The position numbers and the translations under genes are program-made. Shown here one piece after another: positions 45,532 through 55,758 of a stretch of DNA of 64,000 nt. Source of the stretch: Coprobacter fastidiosus (lineage in GTDB: Bacteria; Bacteroidota; Bacteroidia; Bacteroidales; Coprobacteraceae). The stretch is taken from assembly GCF_030296935.1 (NCBI RefSeq), contig NZ_AP028032.1, positions 1,798,001 through 1,862,000 on the forward strand, written 5' to 3'. Every line of letters starts with the position of its first letter. The first letter of the stretch is position 1. The notes beneath the pieces were generated by a model. That model saw nothing but the letters and a program-made list of their open reading frames with translations, searched no databases and was not told the DNA's origin.

Positions 45532-46164
45532 TTTATATGCATATTTATTCTATATCATCTATTTTATGCAAATAGAAATATTCTAAAATCAAAAATAGAT
45601 TATTTTATAAACCGATTCTGGAGAGCATTAATTCCCGACAAAAGTATACCTTTAACAAACAAAGAGCCACAAAATGCCATAAACCTATTTTCTTTCTTCT
45701 ATATGCATTTCCCTAATATAGGTCTAATTATTGAGTAAATATACAAAGAGATAAAAATATAAATATTATTATTGCAAAGCTTTGTATTATAAACACATAA
45801 TATAATTTAAGAAGAATCATTCTAAATAATAAAATTATTATTTTAGGATAATTAACACTGTATTTCTATACAAATATCTATATTTGCACACCATTTTAAG
45901 AATCACTCAAAATATCACAAATGTTTATCATATTATTAAAATGCGAGAAATAAGTAAGAAAACGGTTAAAACCGATAGAAATTTTATAACAATCGATGCA
46001 AATAAATCAAATAAGTAATGTCCGATAATCGGATACAAATTTCAATATAAATAAACAGTCGAAAGAACATAACCTAAACTGTGTTATCGATATTATTTTT
46101 CAGCAAAGTTTTTTGATTTTAAAATATGCTACTTACTAAACTATAATTTCTTAGAATATTACTC
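45532..46164. other. Long AT-rich non-coding region with promoter before the susC-like operon
   Basis: No gene seen in 633 bases. A TATATTTG box at 45879-45886 would start a transcript near 45893, leaving a leader of about 270 bases before susC. The leader holds two short inverted repeats: CGGTTAAAACCG (around 45963-45974) and TCCGATAATCGGA (46021-46033). The palindrome CAAAGCTTTG lies upstream at 45775-45784. No ECF sigma/anti-sigma pair is adjacent. Confidence 0.45.
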
Positions 46165-49100
46165 ATGCAAAAATATCTTTTTATTTTTTTGGTATGTTTA
46201 TTCTCCGGACTCCCGTTATTTTCTCAAAATAATGATAAGGATACAAAAAACTCAAAAGAAAAAACTTCAAAAGAAAGAACTTTCATGGGAGTTGTAAAAG
46301 ATCAGTCGGGTGAACCTCTTCCGGGAGCTGTGGTATACGTCAAAAGCAAACCGGCATCAGGAACTTCGACAGATGCATACGGAAATTTCATATTAAAAAA
46401 TATTCCGGAAGGTAAGCAAATCATCATTATCAGTTGTTTGGGTATGGAGCCCAAAGAATTTACTTTCACCGGACAAAAATCTGCGATAATCGTTCTGGAA
46501 GAAAAGGTAAAAAAAATACAGGATGTCGTGGTTACCGGTATCTATGTTCGTAAAAAAGACAGTTTTACCGGTTCGGCAACAACTTATTCAAAAGAAGATC
46601 TAAAAACAATCGGTACAAAAAACCTAATTCAAAGTTTGAAAACTTTGGAACCCTCACTAAAAGTAATGGACAATAACACTTGGGGTTCTGACCCGAACCG
46701 AATGCCGGATATGGAGATTAGAGGGAAAACCAGTATCGTCGGAGAACTTTCTTCAGATTATGACAATACAGCCAACCAACCGCTTTTTATTTTGGACGGA
46801 ATAGAAGTCACAATAAATGACATCATGAACTTGAACATGGACCGTATCGCTAACGTTACAGTGCTAAAAGATGCAGCATCCACCGCAATATACGGGTCAA
46901 AATCTGCCAATGGGGTCATTGTTGTGGAAACCGTAAAACCCGAACCCGGACAATTAAGAGTTTCTTACAGTGGAAACTTCCAATTGCAGATGCCTGATCT
47001 AACAGGATACAATCTTATGAACGGAGAAGAAAAGCTACAATACGAACTTCTCGCCGGACGTTACACGGCTAAAGACAATATGGAAAGTCAGGATGCATTA
47101 GACGCCCTCTATTACAGCCGACTGAAAGAGATAAAAAGAGGCGTAGATACTTACTGGTTGTCAGAACCTTTGCGAGCGGTCTTCAATCACTCTCACAACC
47201 TATATGTAGACGGAGGGGACAAAGCCATGCAGTATGGTATAGGACTAAGCTATAACGATGAAAGCGGAGTAATGAAAGGTTCTGACAGACAAATTATGAG
47301 CGGAAACATCGACCTCACCTATCGCAAGAATTCTTTAATTTTCTCGAACAAATTCAATGTCGATTTGGTAAACTCAAAGCGAGAACCAGTAGAATTTTCA
47401 AAATTTGCCGAAGCAAATCCTTATTACAGAAAAACGAATGACGACGGTACTGTATCGGAACTGTTAGAACCTCTTGATGTTGCAGGAGAACCGATCTATA
47501 ATCCTCTATATCTTTATAACATCGTTAACAATGATGCCACTAATGACATCACTTTACGAGACAATTTCAGCATTATATGGCGATTTCTTCAATCGTTCCA
47601 ATTGAGAGGCCGTATAGGAATCAGTAAGTTGATCTCTCAAAATGAAGCATTCAAGTCTCCGAGCCATCCGGATTTCACAGGTGTAGATAAAAAAGGTTCT
47701 TATTCTAAAAACGACAGTGAAACTTTTTCTTATAATGGAGACATTACGCTAACTTACGGTAAAGTCATTAAAGACAGACACCAAATAAATGCCGTAGGAG
47801 GATGGACTTTTAGTGAAAAAAGCACCAAAAACTCAGGATATTCCGTTTACGGATTTACCAGTGATCTCCATCAAAACCCCCAATTCTCTGCAGGATTTGA
47901 TGAGGGCGCAAAGCCGACATATAAAAACGCTACAAGTCGATCGACAAGCTTCTACCTGAACGGAAACTACTCATACCGAAACAGATATATGGTCGATGCA
48001 AGTTTACGTTTCGACGGATCGTCTGTATTCGGAGCTCAAAAGTTGTTTACCTCAACTTGGGCAGCCGGTATCGCATGGAATATCAACAACGAACGTTGGT
48101 TTCAGGTCGATTGGATCGATCTGTTGAAACTGAGGTTCTCGATAGGTAATCCGGGCAACCAAAACTTCGATGCTTATCTTTCGTCCGGAACATATATTTA
48201 TAACCCCGAATACCAAAATCATTTCGGCACAAGTGCTATTATAGAAAAATTCGCCAACAAAGGGCTGGAATGGCAAAAGACGATCGACAAAAACTTCGGT
48301 ATAGATTTTGAATTTTTGGATAGCCGTCTGAGAATAGGCGGAGACTATTACTATAAAGTAACCGATCCTCTTCTGGTTTCTATCCCTATGCCTCCATCTG
48401 TCGGGACAGACAAGATATATACCAATTTCGGCGGACAGATCTCCAAAGGTTTTTCCGGAATGATTAGCTATACAGCAATAAAACGCCCCACGACACGGTT
48501 GAACTTTAATCTTACTTTCAGTAACGGAACTTCCGAATACTTTAATATCGGAAATAAGCTCGACTTCATGAATGAAAAAGGAAGCAGCACATCCCTCCGT
48601 CGTTACTACGACGGAGCAAGTCCCGACGATATATGGGCTGTACGCTCGGCAGGTATAGATCCGGCGACAGGACGCGAAGTTTTCATTAAAAAAGACGGGA
48701 GTTATACATTTCAATACGATGCAAATGATGAGGTCGTTGTAGGATCTACAGCAAAAGATCTCGAAGGAGTTTTCAGTGTATCGTTCTATTACAAACAATT
48801 TTCCGCATCCGTCAACTTACGTTACCAGTTAGGAGCACAGACTTTTGCTTCTGCTTTATACAACAAAGTCGAAAATATAACAGAACAGGGGATGTATTAT
48901 AATCAAGACAAAAGAGCCCTATATGATCGTTGGCAGAAACCGGGCGATAAGGCAAAATTCAAGGCGATCGATAATTTTGAAAGTACCCCGATGTCTTCCC
49001 GTTTCGTAATCAACGAAAACGTACTATCCGGCGAATCTATCAGTTTTGGTTATGAAACTGCAGGTAAATGGGTACGAGCAATGAAAGCTCAAGGTATTTC

Positions 49101-49212
49101 TTTCCGTTTGTATATGAATGATATTTTCAGAATATCCTCATTTAAAGAAGAAAGAGGAACTGATTATCCGTTCTCCAAAAGCGTTTCTTTATCTGTAGGT
49201 GTACGATTTTAA
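46165..49212 (+). CDS. SusC/RagA family TonB-linked outer-membrane protein
   Basis: 1015 residues. Signal peptide to about PLFSQ (21); a charged linker; a carboxypeptidase-D regulatory-like domain at about 39-122 (FMGVVKDQSGEPLPGAVVYVKSKP); a TonB box region near KIQDVVVTG (about 125-133); a plug domain at about 135-260 with LFILDGIEVT and VLKDAASTAIYGSKSANGVIVVET; then a beta-barrel ending in the aromatic strand SVGVRF. It imports oligomers across the outer membrane using TonB energy, with the SusD-like lid encoded 20 bases downstream. Confidence 0.96.
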   Translation: MQKYLFIFLVCLFSGLPLFSQNNDKDTKNSKEKTSKERTFMGVVKDQSGEPLPGAVVYVKSKPASGTSTDAYGNFILKNIPEGKQIIIISCLGMEPKEFTFTGQKSAIIVLEEKVKKIQDVVVTGIYVRKKDSFTGSATTYSKEDLKTIGTKNLIQSLKTLEPSLKVMDNNTWGSDPNRMPDMEIRGKTSIVGELSSDYDNTANQPLFILDGIEVTINDIMNLNMDRIANVTVLKDAASTAIYGSKSANGVIVVETVKPEPGQLRVSYSGNFQLQMPDLTGYNLMNGEEKLQYELLAGRYTAKDNMESQDALDALYYSRLKEIKRGVDTYWLSEPLRAVFNHSHNLYVDGGDKAMQYGIGLSYNDESGVMKGSDRQIMSGNIDLTYRKNSLIFSNKFNVDLVNSKREPVEFSKFAEANPYYRKTNDDGTVSELLEPLDVAGEPIYNPLYLYNIVNNDATNDITLRDNFSIIWRFLQSFQLRGRIGISKLISQNEAFKSPSHPDFTGVDKKGSYSKNDSETFSYNGDITLTYGKVIKDRHQINAVGGWTFSEKSTKNSGYSVYGFTSDLHQNPQFSAGFDEGAKPTYKNATSRSTSFYLNGNYSYRNRYMVDASLRFDGSSVFGAQKLFTSTWAAGIAWNINNERWFQVDWIDLLKLRFSIGNPGNQNFDAYLSSGTYIYNPEYQNHFGTSAIIEKFANKGLEWQKTIDKNFGIDFEFLDSRLRIGGDYYYKVTDPLLVSIPMPPSVGTDKIYTNFGGQISKGFSGMISYTAIKRPTTRLNFNLTFSNGTSEYFNIGNKLDFMNEKGSSTSLRRYYDGASPDDIWAVRSAGIDPATGREVFIKKDGSYTFQYDANDEVVVGSTAKDLEGVFSVSFYYKQFSASVNLRYQLGAQTFASALYNKVENITEQGMYYNQDKRALYDRWQKPGDKAKFKAIDNFESTPMSSRFVINENVLSGESISFGYETAGKWVRAMKAQGISFRLYMNDIFRISSFKEERGTDYPFSKSVSLSVGVRF

Positions 49213-49232
49213 TTAGAAAAGGATCATAGGTT

Positions 49233-50681
49233 ATGAAACAATATGTCATTATTATCACACTAATATCGACACTCTTAGGAGGAAGCTCTTGCAAAGAGTG
49301 GCTGAAAGTTGACTCGGAAGATCGTATTATGGAAGACGCTCTTTTCCAAAGTGAATCGGGTTTCTTCACCGCATTGAACGGTGTATATGTACACCTGCTA
49401 AATACCAACTTATACGGAAGAACTTTAACGGCAGGGACATTCGATATATTAGCACAATATTACGACACGACAAAACCGTTAAATTCTCATACATACAGAT
49501 CTTTAGCAAACTTCGAACTCCAAGCTAAAAAAGATGCGGTAGCAGACACTTGGAAAGAAGCTTATTTTCTGATCGCCAATATAAACACTATACTGGAACA
49601 CTGTGAAAACGATCGTTCGGTTCTCTCCGAATCTAACTATGAATTGATAAAGGGAGAATGTTTGGCATTACGCGCGATGTTGCATTTCGAGATGTTTCGC
49701 ATTTTCGGTCCGATCTATTCCTACGAACCGGGAAAAGTCTGCATTCCATATTCAGATGATACAGAAAAAAATGTAAAGCCTTTATTAAGCGCAATAGATG
49801 TCGTAGATAAAATATTAACGGATTTGAACCAAGCCGAAAACCTATTATTAAATGTAGATCCGGTCATTACCAAAGGTCCACAATCCAGTGCCGAAGGAAA
49901 TAACAGACTGAGATACAGAAATCTCCGTTTAAATTACTTTGCAGTTCAAGCATTAACCGCACGAGTATATCTATATGCCGGAAATACGACAGAAGCCGGG
50001 AAATATGCACGGAAAGTCATTTCTGGAGCATCTAAATTTTTCCCGTTCGCAACCCGTGAACAAGTAAACGGACAAGCTGCCACCGGTACTGTGAATCGCG
50101 AAGCTGAAGACCGCATATTTTCTTCAGAAGTTTTGTTTGGAGCTTATAATACACAAAGATCTACCGATATATATGACAAGTTGTTTTCTAATAAACTGGA
50201 ACTTAAAAACCTCCTTACAATGACTGAAAACGGCGTAAAGGCTTTATATGATGATGAAGGAGATTTAAGAACTTGTCACTTTCAGGCTCTGCGGGATATC
50301 GAAGCAAATGACGGTCGTTTTTTTGTTAAATACGGCTTCGTAACCGACGGTGATTTAGGATATGCATCGATTATTCCCATTTTACGAATCTCGGAAATGT
50401 ATCTTATCGCAGCCGAATGCGAAAAATCTCTCACATGGGTCAACGACTTGAGAAGTGCAAGAAAAGCAGCACAGGTTTCTTCTGGAGGAAGCCTTGACGG
50501 AAGTATAGAAGATGAATATGTGCGGGAGTTTATCGGTGAAGGTCAACTATTCTGGTATTATAAACGAAAAGGAATTACAGAAATACCCCGATTATACAAC
50601 AGGAGTGCAGGAGATATGAAAATAGAACTATCGAACTATCAATTCGATCTCCCTGATAAGGAGTTGGCAGAGCGTGAATAA
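49233..50681 (+). CDS. RagB/SusD family surface nutrient-binding lipoprotein
   Basis: 482 residues. Lipobox LLGGSSC (Cys about 20) followed by KEWLKVDSEDRIMEDALFQSESGFFTALNGVY, the standard SusD opening. TPR-like helices extend to about 300 and the C-terminal half holds the ligand-binding loops (ISEMYLIAAECEKS and REFIGEGQLFWYYKRKGI are typical). It lids the SusC barrel. Ligand unknown; no glycoside hydrolase accompanies it. Confidence 0.95.
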   Translation: MKQYVIIITLISTLLGGSSCKEWLKVDSEDRIMEDALFQSESGFFTALNGVYVHLLNTNLYGRTLTAGTFDILAQYYDTTKPLNSHTYRSLANFELQAKKDAVADTWKEAYFLIANINTILEHCENDRSVLSESNYELIKGECLALRAMLHFEMFRIFGPIYSYEPGKVCIPYSDDTEKNVKPLLSAIDVVDKILTDLNQAENLLLNVDPVITKGPQSSAEGNNRLRYRNLRLNYFAVQALTARVYLYAGNTTEAGKYARKVISGASKFFPFATREQVNGQAATGTVNREAEDRIFSSEVLFGAYNTQRSTDIYDKLFSNKLELKNLLTMTENGVKALYDDEGDLRTCHFQALRDIEANDGRFFVKYGFVTDGDLGYASIIPILRISEMYLIAAECEKSLTWVNDLRSARKAAQVSSGGSLDGSIEDEYVREFIGEGQLFWYYKRKGITEIPRLYNRSAGDMKIELSNYQFDLPDKELAERE

Positions 50682-50706
50682 AATAATGAAAAAAGGAAAA
50701 AGGAAA

Positions 50707-51498
50707 ATGAAGAAAATCATATTTCTGAATCTTATAGCTATTTTAGCACTATTTACCGGATGCAGGGAAGAGATACCTGAATATTCGGGAACTTCAGGTA
50801 TCTATTTTGCCATGTCCAAAACAAAAGGCGGATTGGATGACAGCAAATTAGACTATACCGATAATACGAGTTTACCGTTTGCCGTATTCGACAAGGAAGA
50901 TTCTATACTGATTGTCAGAGTAAAAATCATCGGAGAAACTGTTCCACACGACAGAGAAGTATTTATTAAAGTCGTACCGGAAAAAAGTACGGCTATCGCC
51001 GGAGAAGATTACGAACCCTTACAAGAAAAATACTATGTAAAGGCAAATGAAATCTATGCCCAAATACCGATTCACTTCTATAAAAAAAGTTCATTAAAAG
51101 ATAATGAACGAACACTTCAGCTTCAACTGAAAGAATCAAAAGATTTCAATCTGCCTATGCCATATTGGCTCGCACCCAACAGTTCTGACAAAACCGGTAT
51201 AGATGTCATACACCACACGATCTCGATCAGTGATAAATGGGTAAAATTACCGGGATTTAACGAATATTTTTTAGGCCCTTACTCTGAAAAAAAGAATAGG
51301 CTTATTTGCGAACAGTTCAATTTGACACTGCTTGATTTCTTAGAGCCCATGTCAACTGTAAAAATAAAAACGTTAGGAATTAAGTTCGACCAATACCTAA
51401 AAGAAATGGAGGCTAAAGGACAGACCATTTATGAAGATTACCGGGACTCAGAAGGGAATCTTGTAAAAATGACTGCCGGAGAAGGTATTCAATATTAA
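50707..51498 (+). CDS. DUF4843 family lipoprotein
   Basis: 263 residues from the Met at 50707 (MKKIIFLNLIAILALFTGC, an ordinary lipoprotein signal). Longer in-frame starts at 50674 and 50686 exist, and the first would overlap susD. The mature part resembles DUF4843, common just after SusC/SusD pairs without glycosidases; the segment EDSILIVRVKIIGETVPHDREVFIKVV looks like an Ig/calx-beta-like sandwich. Probably surface-exposed and involved in capture of the same substrate. Confidence 0.85.
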   Translation: MKKIIFLNLIAILALFTGCREEIPEYSGTSGIYFAMSKTKGGLDDSKLDYTDNTSLPFAVFDKEDSILIVRVKIIGETVPHDREVFIKVVPEKSTAIAGEDYEPLQEKYYVKANEIYAQIPIHFYKKSSLKDNERTLQLQLKESKDFNLPMPYWLAPNSSDKTGIDVIHHTISISDKWVKLPGFNEYFLGPYSEKKNRLICEQFNLTLLDFLEPMSTVKIKTLGIKFDQYLKEMEAKGQTIYEDYRDSEGNLVKMTAGEGIQY

Positions 51499-51511
51499 AA
51501 AAGAATCGACA

Positions 51512-53056
51512 ATGAAATATAATGCTTATTTATTGGTATTTTGTATGTTGTTACTTTCGTCTTGTTTTAAGGACAAAGGGAATTACGACTATACGGACAT
51601 CAATGACATCACGATCGGAGATAAAGGATTTGCAGCCGATACGATTTACAATGTACGGGCAAATGTAGATAGACTGACGATTACACCGGAACTGAACTTC
51701 TCATTAGACCCCGAAGAAAAAGGATCTTATAAATATGAGTGGGTCGCTGTCGGAACTCAAAAATATCCGGGAGAACGTTTTGTTCTCGGAAACGAACGAA
51801 ATCTGGACTGCATCATAACACTTCCGGCTGAGGCTTTTACCCTTTATCTAAAAATAACCGATCAAAACACCAATGTAGTGTTCAGCAAAAGCGTAGAACT
51901 GAATGTAAGTACATCATATACCAAGGGGTGGATATTGGCTTGTGAGGATGACGCCGGAAATGTCCGCGTCGATATGCTGTCGATAAGCCGGGATACTTTG
52001 CATTTAAAAAATATCCTGACAAACAGCAGTAACGTTCCGCATAAAGATATTAATCTGATATGGGTAGATAATAGTCCCGAATTATATGAAGAACAAGTTT
52101 ATGTATGCACGGCACATAATACTTTCAGATACGGACGTGACGAATTTGACCAACCTACGGAACTTACAATTTTCGATCCGGATCAAAAAGGATACCGCAA
52201 CAACATAGTTATTACGGATATTCAAAAATTAAAAGACAAAAGAGGAATGTTTCTCGCTGACGGTAAAGCTTATGTTTTATCCAGTTCGAATGAAGGAGAA
52301 TTCGGAAATCCGGTCAGCTATTACGAAGAAGAAAGCGGATATAAATATTTCAATATCGGGGACAAAATAGCTTGTAACCGTAGTGGTGAAGATATATCCG
52401 CCGCTGTCATCGATCAATTCATTTTATATAATACCGATGACAAAAGATTCACCTATCTAAGAACTTTGGCCAATAGTATGAAAGATATGGCTGATAGTGA
52501 TAGCGACAACACGTTCAGTTGGAATACCAAAAAAGATTTTGCTCCTGACGGACTCGATTTCGTAACGACAATCAATTCGCTTTTTGGTAGCGGACAATCT
52601 GCCACATTGCTAAAAAATCCGGTCGATGGCAAACTATACCTCTACACTTACACGATTACACGTACCGGAGGCTCTGCAACTAAAGGCGGGAAATACATGG
52701 TTTCAGGGGCAACGAATATAGACCAATCTGAACTATTCAGTTTAACAAACCGACAAGGATACTTGATATATGCAGCCGGAAATACGTTATACGGTTACAA
52801 TTTCAGAAACGGAAGTGCAGCCGTCGAACTTCGATCTTTTCCGGGCGAAAAAATCACGGCAATCTTCAATGATATTATCTCGGATCAAAAAGATCAAGAC
52901 TTCTTTTATATCGCCACATATAAAGAAGGACAGGAAAATGGAGGGACTTTAAGAAAATATCAGGTAATCGACTCGGCAGATAAAATAGAAATTATCGATC
53001 AAGAAACGTGGGGAGATTTCTCCCGTATAAAGAATATTGCATTCAAACAATTCTAA
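51512..53056 (+). CDS. PKD-like family surface lipoprotein
   Basis: 514 residues. Lipobox LLLSSC (Cys about 18) then FKDKGNYDYTDINDITIGD. The first 140 residues fold as a PKD/Ig-like domain (ITPELNFSLDPEEKGSYKYEWVAVG). The rest is beta-rich with repeated Asp/Gly-Lys-Tyr strands (FLADGKAYVLSS, NPVDGKLYLYTYTI, LIYAAGNTLYGYN), suggesting a propeller. It belongs to the PKD-like lipoprotein group found with SusCD-DUF4843 and zinc metalloproteases. Function unproven. Confidence 0.83.
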   Translation: MKYNAYLLVFCMLLLSSCFKDKGNYDYTDINDITIGDKGFAADTIYNVRANVDRLTITPELNFSLDPEEKGSYKYEWVAVGTQKYPGERFVLGNERNLDCIITLPAEAFTLYLKITDQNTNVVFSKSVELNVSTSYTKGWILACEDDAGNVRVDMLSISRDTLHLKNILTNSSNVPHKDINLIWVDNSPELYEEQVYVCTAHNTFRYGRDEFDQPTELTIFDPDQKGYRNNIVITDIQKLKDKRGMFLADGKAYVLSSSNEGEFGNPVSYYEEESGYKYFNIGDKIACNRSGEDISAAVIDQFILYNTDDKRFTYLRTLANSMKDMADSDSDNTFSWNTKKDFAPDGLDFVTTINSLFGSGQSATLLKNPVDGKLYLYTYTITRTGGSATKGGKYMVSGATNIDQSELFSLTNRQGYLIYAAGNTLYGYNFRNGSAAVELRSFPGEKITAIFNDIISDQKDQDFFYIATYKEGQENGGTLRKYQVIDSADKIEIIDQETWGDFSRIKNIAFKQF

Positions 53057-53108
53057 AAAACAAATAACAAATTTATTCTTCAACCAAAATCATTAATTAT
53101 CATAAATT

Positions 53109-55697
53109 ATGTACAGTATGAAATACAAGTTGTTTGCTTTGTTGATTTCATTATCAGTAGCTCTGCCAGACGCAAATGCAGGATGGTTTAAGCGAAAAAG
53201 TAAGAAAAATAAAGGTAAAACCGAACAAACAGCACCAGCAAAGAAAAAAGATAAATTTGCCGATGCTATTCAAAAAGCGACACCCCACGACGGAGTATTT
53301 AAAGCATGGGTTACACCCAAAAACGAACTTCTTCTGGAAATAACACCGAAAAACTTGGATAACCTGTATTTGTTGGCAAACCGAGTATCGGAAACCAGTA
53401 ACAGTTCAAACTTTACGGCAGGCGAAATGTTAGGTGATCCGTTCATGTTCTGTCTTTCAGCAGACACAAGCAACGTATATATGCATACAGTACAAACTTA
53501 CGATAAAGTAAAAGAAGATGATGCCATCGCTGCTTCTTTCAAACGGAATTTCAATAATCCGATTTTAAAAACATTCAAAATAAAAGCATCTCGTAACGAC
53601 ACTTTATTGATAGACGTCACCTCATTTTTCGTATCGAACGAGAAATGTATCACTCCGATCCGCCAAAGTGTCCGCACAAGAGAAACGATGAGCGCCTCTT
53701 ATGATGCATCAGCCTCAAGATTAAAAGAGGTGAAAAGCTTTGAAAAGAATATAGAAATTACCAGCATTCTGAATTTCAATATTACAGCAGGAGGATATAC
53801 CCTTACAATGCGCCGTTCTATAATAGAACTTCCCAAAGAACCGATGAGAAGCCGTTATCAAGACAATCGAGTAGGATACTTCAGTTCCGGTTACTATTAT
53901 TACACATCCGAAGCAGATAAAATTTTACCCAAAGAATTTATTCACCGCTGGCGTGTAGAACCGAAAGAAGAAGACTTGGAAAAATATTTCAAAGGAGAAC
54001 TGGTAGAACCTAAAAAACAAATTGTCTATTATGTAGATTCTGCATTTCCTGAAAAATGGAGAGGAGCAGTAAAAGCCGGTATCGAAGACTGGAACAAAGC
54101 CTTTGAAGCAGCAGGATTTAAAAACGTAGTAGTAGCAAAAGATTATCCGACAGACGACCCGAATTTCGATCCGGACGATATTCGTTACAATTGCGTACGT
54201 TATATGACCAATGACATTGCTAATGCCGCCGGGCCGAGTTATATCGATCCGCGTAGTGGAGAAATTCTGGTTGGTGAAGTCATGTGGTATCACAATGTAA
54301 TTTCGTTAGTCCACAATTGGCGTTTTTCTCAGACCGGAGCAGTAGATGCACGTGTCCGTAAAATGATTTTCGATGATGATGTAATGAATGAGTCTTTACG
54401 TTATGTAGCATCCCACGAAATCGGCCACACACTCGGATTGATGCACAATATGGGTGCAAGTTACTCCTTCCCCGTAGACTCCTTACGCAGTCCGTCTTTC
54501 ACACAAAAATACGGAACTACTCCGAGTATCATGGACTATGCCCGAAATAACTATGTTGCGCAAAGAGGAGATTTTGAAAAAGGTGTACGGATGGTTCCGC
54601 CATTAATGGGGGTTTATGATATGCACGCTATCAATTGGGGGTATCGTATCTTCAAAGATGCAAAAACTGCAGAAGATGAATATCCTTACCTGAATAAAAT
54701 CATCACAGATAAAAAAGGAGATCCGATGTATGAATTCGGAGCACAGCAGCTATTTCTCAATGAAGATCCTACCGACCAAACTGAAGATTTGGGAAATGAT
54801 CATATTAAAGCCAGTAACTACGGTATCGAAAATCTGAAATATATTATTTCGAATATCGATAAATGGTTTGCTCAAGAAAATAAAAACTACGATGATATAC
54901 AAGAAATGTATCTGGCCTGCGTAAGTCAATACATGAGATATTTGACTCATGTAATGCCTTACCTCGGAGGAGTGGAATATAAAGATATCGTACAAGACGG
55001 AAAAAGCAATTATGCAAAACGGTATATTACAAAAGATAAACAGAAAAAAGCGATGATATGGCTCACAGACCAAGCGCTGAATTGCCGGAAATGGCTTCTT
55101 CCTGAAAACATAATGAGAATTACCGGATTGGAATCTAACCTCTATGACAATTTCCAATACTCTATTGTAGGGAGAATCTTAGGTCCTGGAATCATGGGAA
55201 GCGTTTATGAAGGAGAACGTTCAGGACAAGAAAATCTATATACATTGGATGAGTATCTGAAAGATGCGACAAATGCGATATTCGTAAATACGATTAAATC
55301 AAAATCCCTGACTCAGGAAGACATGAATCTTCAAAATGCCGCAGTTGCAGCATTGATGAAATACTCCAACCTCGACCCGTCTATGAACAAAGGGTTAATG
55401 GGTGGATTGGCTGATCCGGAACAAGAGTTGAAAAAAATGATGGATTCGGTAGCAAAAGAGAGCAACGCTTTTTGTAAACAACACGATAAATGCAGTTTTC
55501 ATAAAGACGAACAATCTTATGCCCGGCATAATATGACCCCTGCAAAATTATCCGCAGGTGTCGGTCGTCCGATTATTACCGCAACTTTGAAAAACATATT
55601 AAATCTGTACAAAGCAAAGAGGGGTACAGGAGATGCTCGTACAAGAGCATACTATGATTACCAGATCACAGTTATTCAAAAATTGTTTGACAAATAA
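53109..55697 (+). CDS. Zinc-dependent metalloprotease (DUF5117/DUF4953 type) in the SusCD operon
   Basis: 862 residues; the start may be the first Met or Met4 (MKYKLFALLISLSVALPDANA is a good signal peptide). It shares domain order and many segments with the tandem pair at 19.6-24.9 kb, more closely with the active member (SLRSPSFTQKYGTT-SIMDYAR-NYVAQ is shared). Zinc motif HEIGHTLGLMH at 436-446 is complete, with the Met-turn SIMDYARNNYVAQ after it. The late segment FCKQHDKCSFHKDE has two Cys that might form a disulphide or bind metal. As the only hydrolase in the operon it is the likely processing enzyme for the imported substrate. Confidence 0.92.
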   Translation: MYSMKYKLFALLISLSVALPDANAGWFKRKSKKNKGKTEQTAPAKKKDKFADAIQKATPHDGVFKAWVTPKNELLLEITPKNLDNLYLLANRVSETSNSSNFTAGEMLGDPFMFCLSADTSNVYMHTVQTYDKVKEDDAIAASFKRNFNNPILKTFKIKASRNDTLLIDVTSFFVSNEKCITPIRQSVRTRETMSASYDASASRLKEVKSFEKNIEITSILNFNITAGGYTLTMRRSIIELPKEPMRSRYQDNRVGYFSSGYYYYTSEADKILPKEFIHRWRVEPKEEDLEKYFKGELVEPKKQIVYYVDSAFPEKWRGAVKAGIEDWNKAFEAAGFKNVVVAKDYPTDDPNFDPDDIRYNCVRYMTNDIANAAGPSYIDPRSGEILVGEVMWYHNVISLVHNWRFSQTGAVDARVRKMIFDDDVMNESLRYVASHEIGHTLGLMHNMGASYSFPVDSLRSPSFTQKYGTTPSIMDYARNNYVAQRGDFEKGVRMVPPLMGVYDMHAINWGYRIFKDAKTAEDEYPYLNKIITDKKGDPMYEFGAQQLFLNEDPTDQTEDLGNDHIKASNYGIENLKYIISNIDKWFAQENKNYDDIQEMYLACVSQYMRYLTHVMPYLGGVEYKDIVQDGKSNYAKRYITKDKQKKAMIWLTDQALNCRKWLLPENIMRITGLESNLYDNFQYSIVGRILGPGIMGSVYEGERSGQENLYTLDEYLKDATNAIFVNTIKSKSLTQEDMNLQNAAVAALMKYSNLDPSMNKGLMGGLADPEQELKKMMDSVAKESNAFCKQHDKCSFHKDEQSYARHNMTPAKLSAGVGRPIITATLKNILNLYKAKRGTGDARTRAYYDYQITVIQKLFDK

Positions 55698-55705
55698 TAA
55701 CTAAT

Positions 55706-55729
55706 GGGAAGCGGCGGTTACCGCTTCCC
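55706..55729 (+). terminator. Hairpin between metalloprotease and BACON-like genes (attenuator or terminator)
   Basis: GGGAAGCGG (55706-55714), loop CGGTTA, CCGCTTCCC (55721-55729): a perfect, GC-rich 9-bp stem, followed by CTATTTAC rather than a long T run. Because the next gene starts 30 bases later without a visible promoter, partial termination or mRNA processing is likelier than a full stop. Confidence 0.55.
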
Positions 55730-55758
55730 CTATTTACTAACTAAATAATAAATGATCT

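Noticed and set aside
45532-46164. Possible small gene or CRISPR-like repeat in the long AT-rich gap
   Set aside because: No repeated units with spacers and no open frame with sensible composition; only short inverted repeats and a promoter box were seen.
48052-48798. 248-codon leftward frame inside susC
   Set aside because: Fully antisense to a well-supported barrel coding region, Cys-rich nonsense composition, no signal or motif; a shadow frame.
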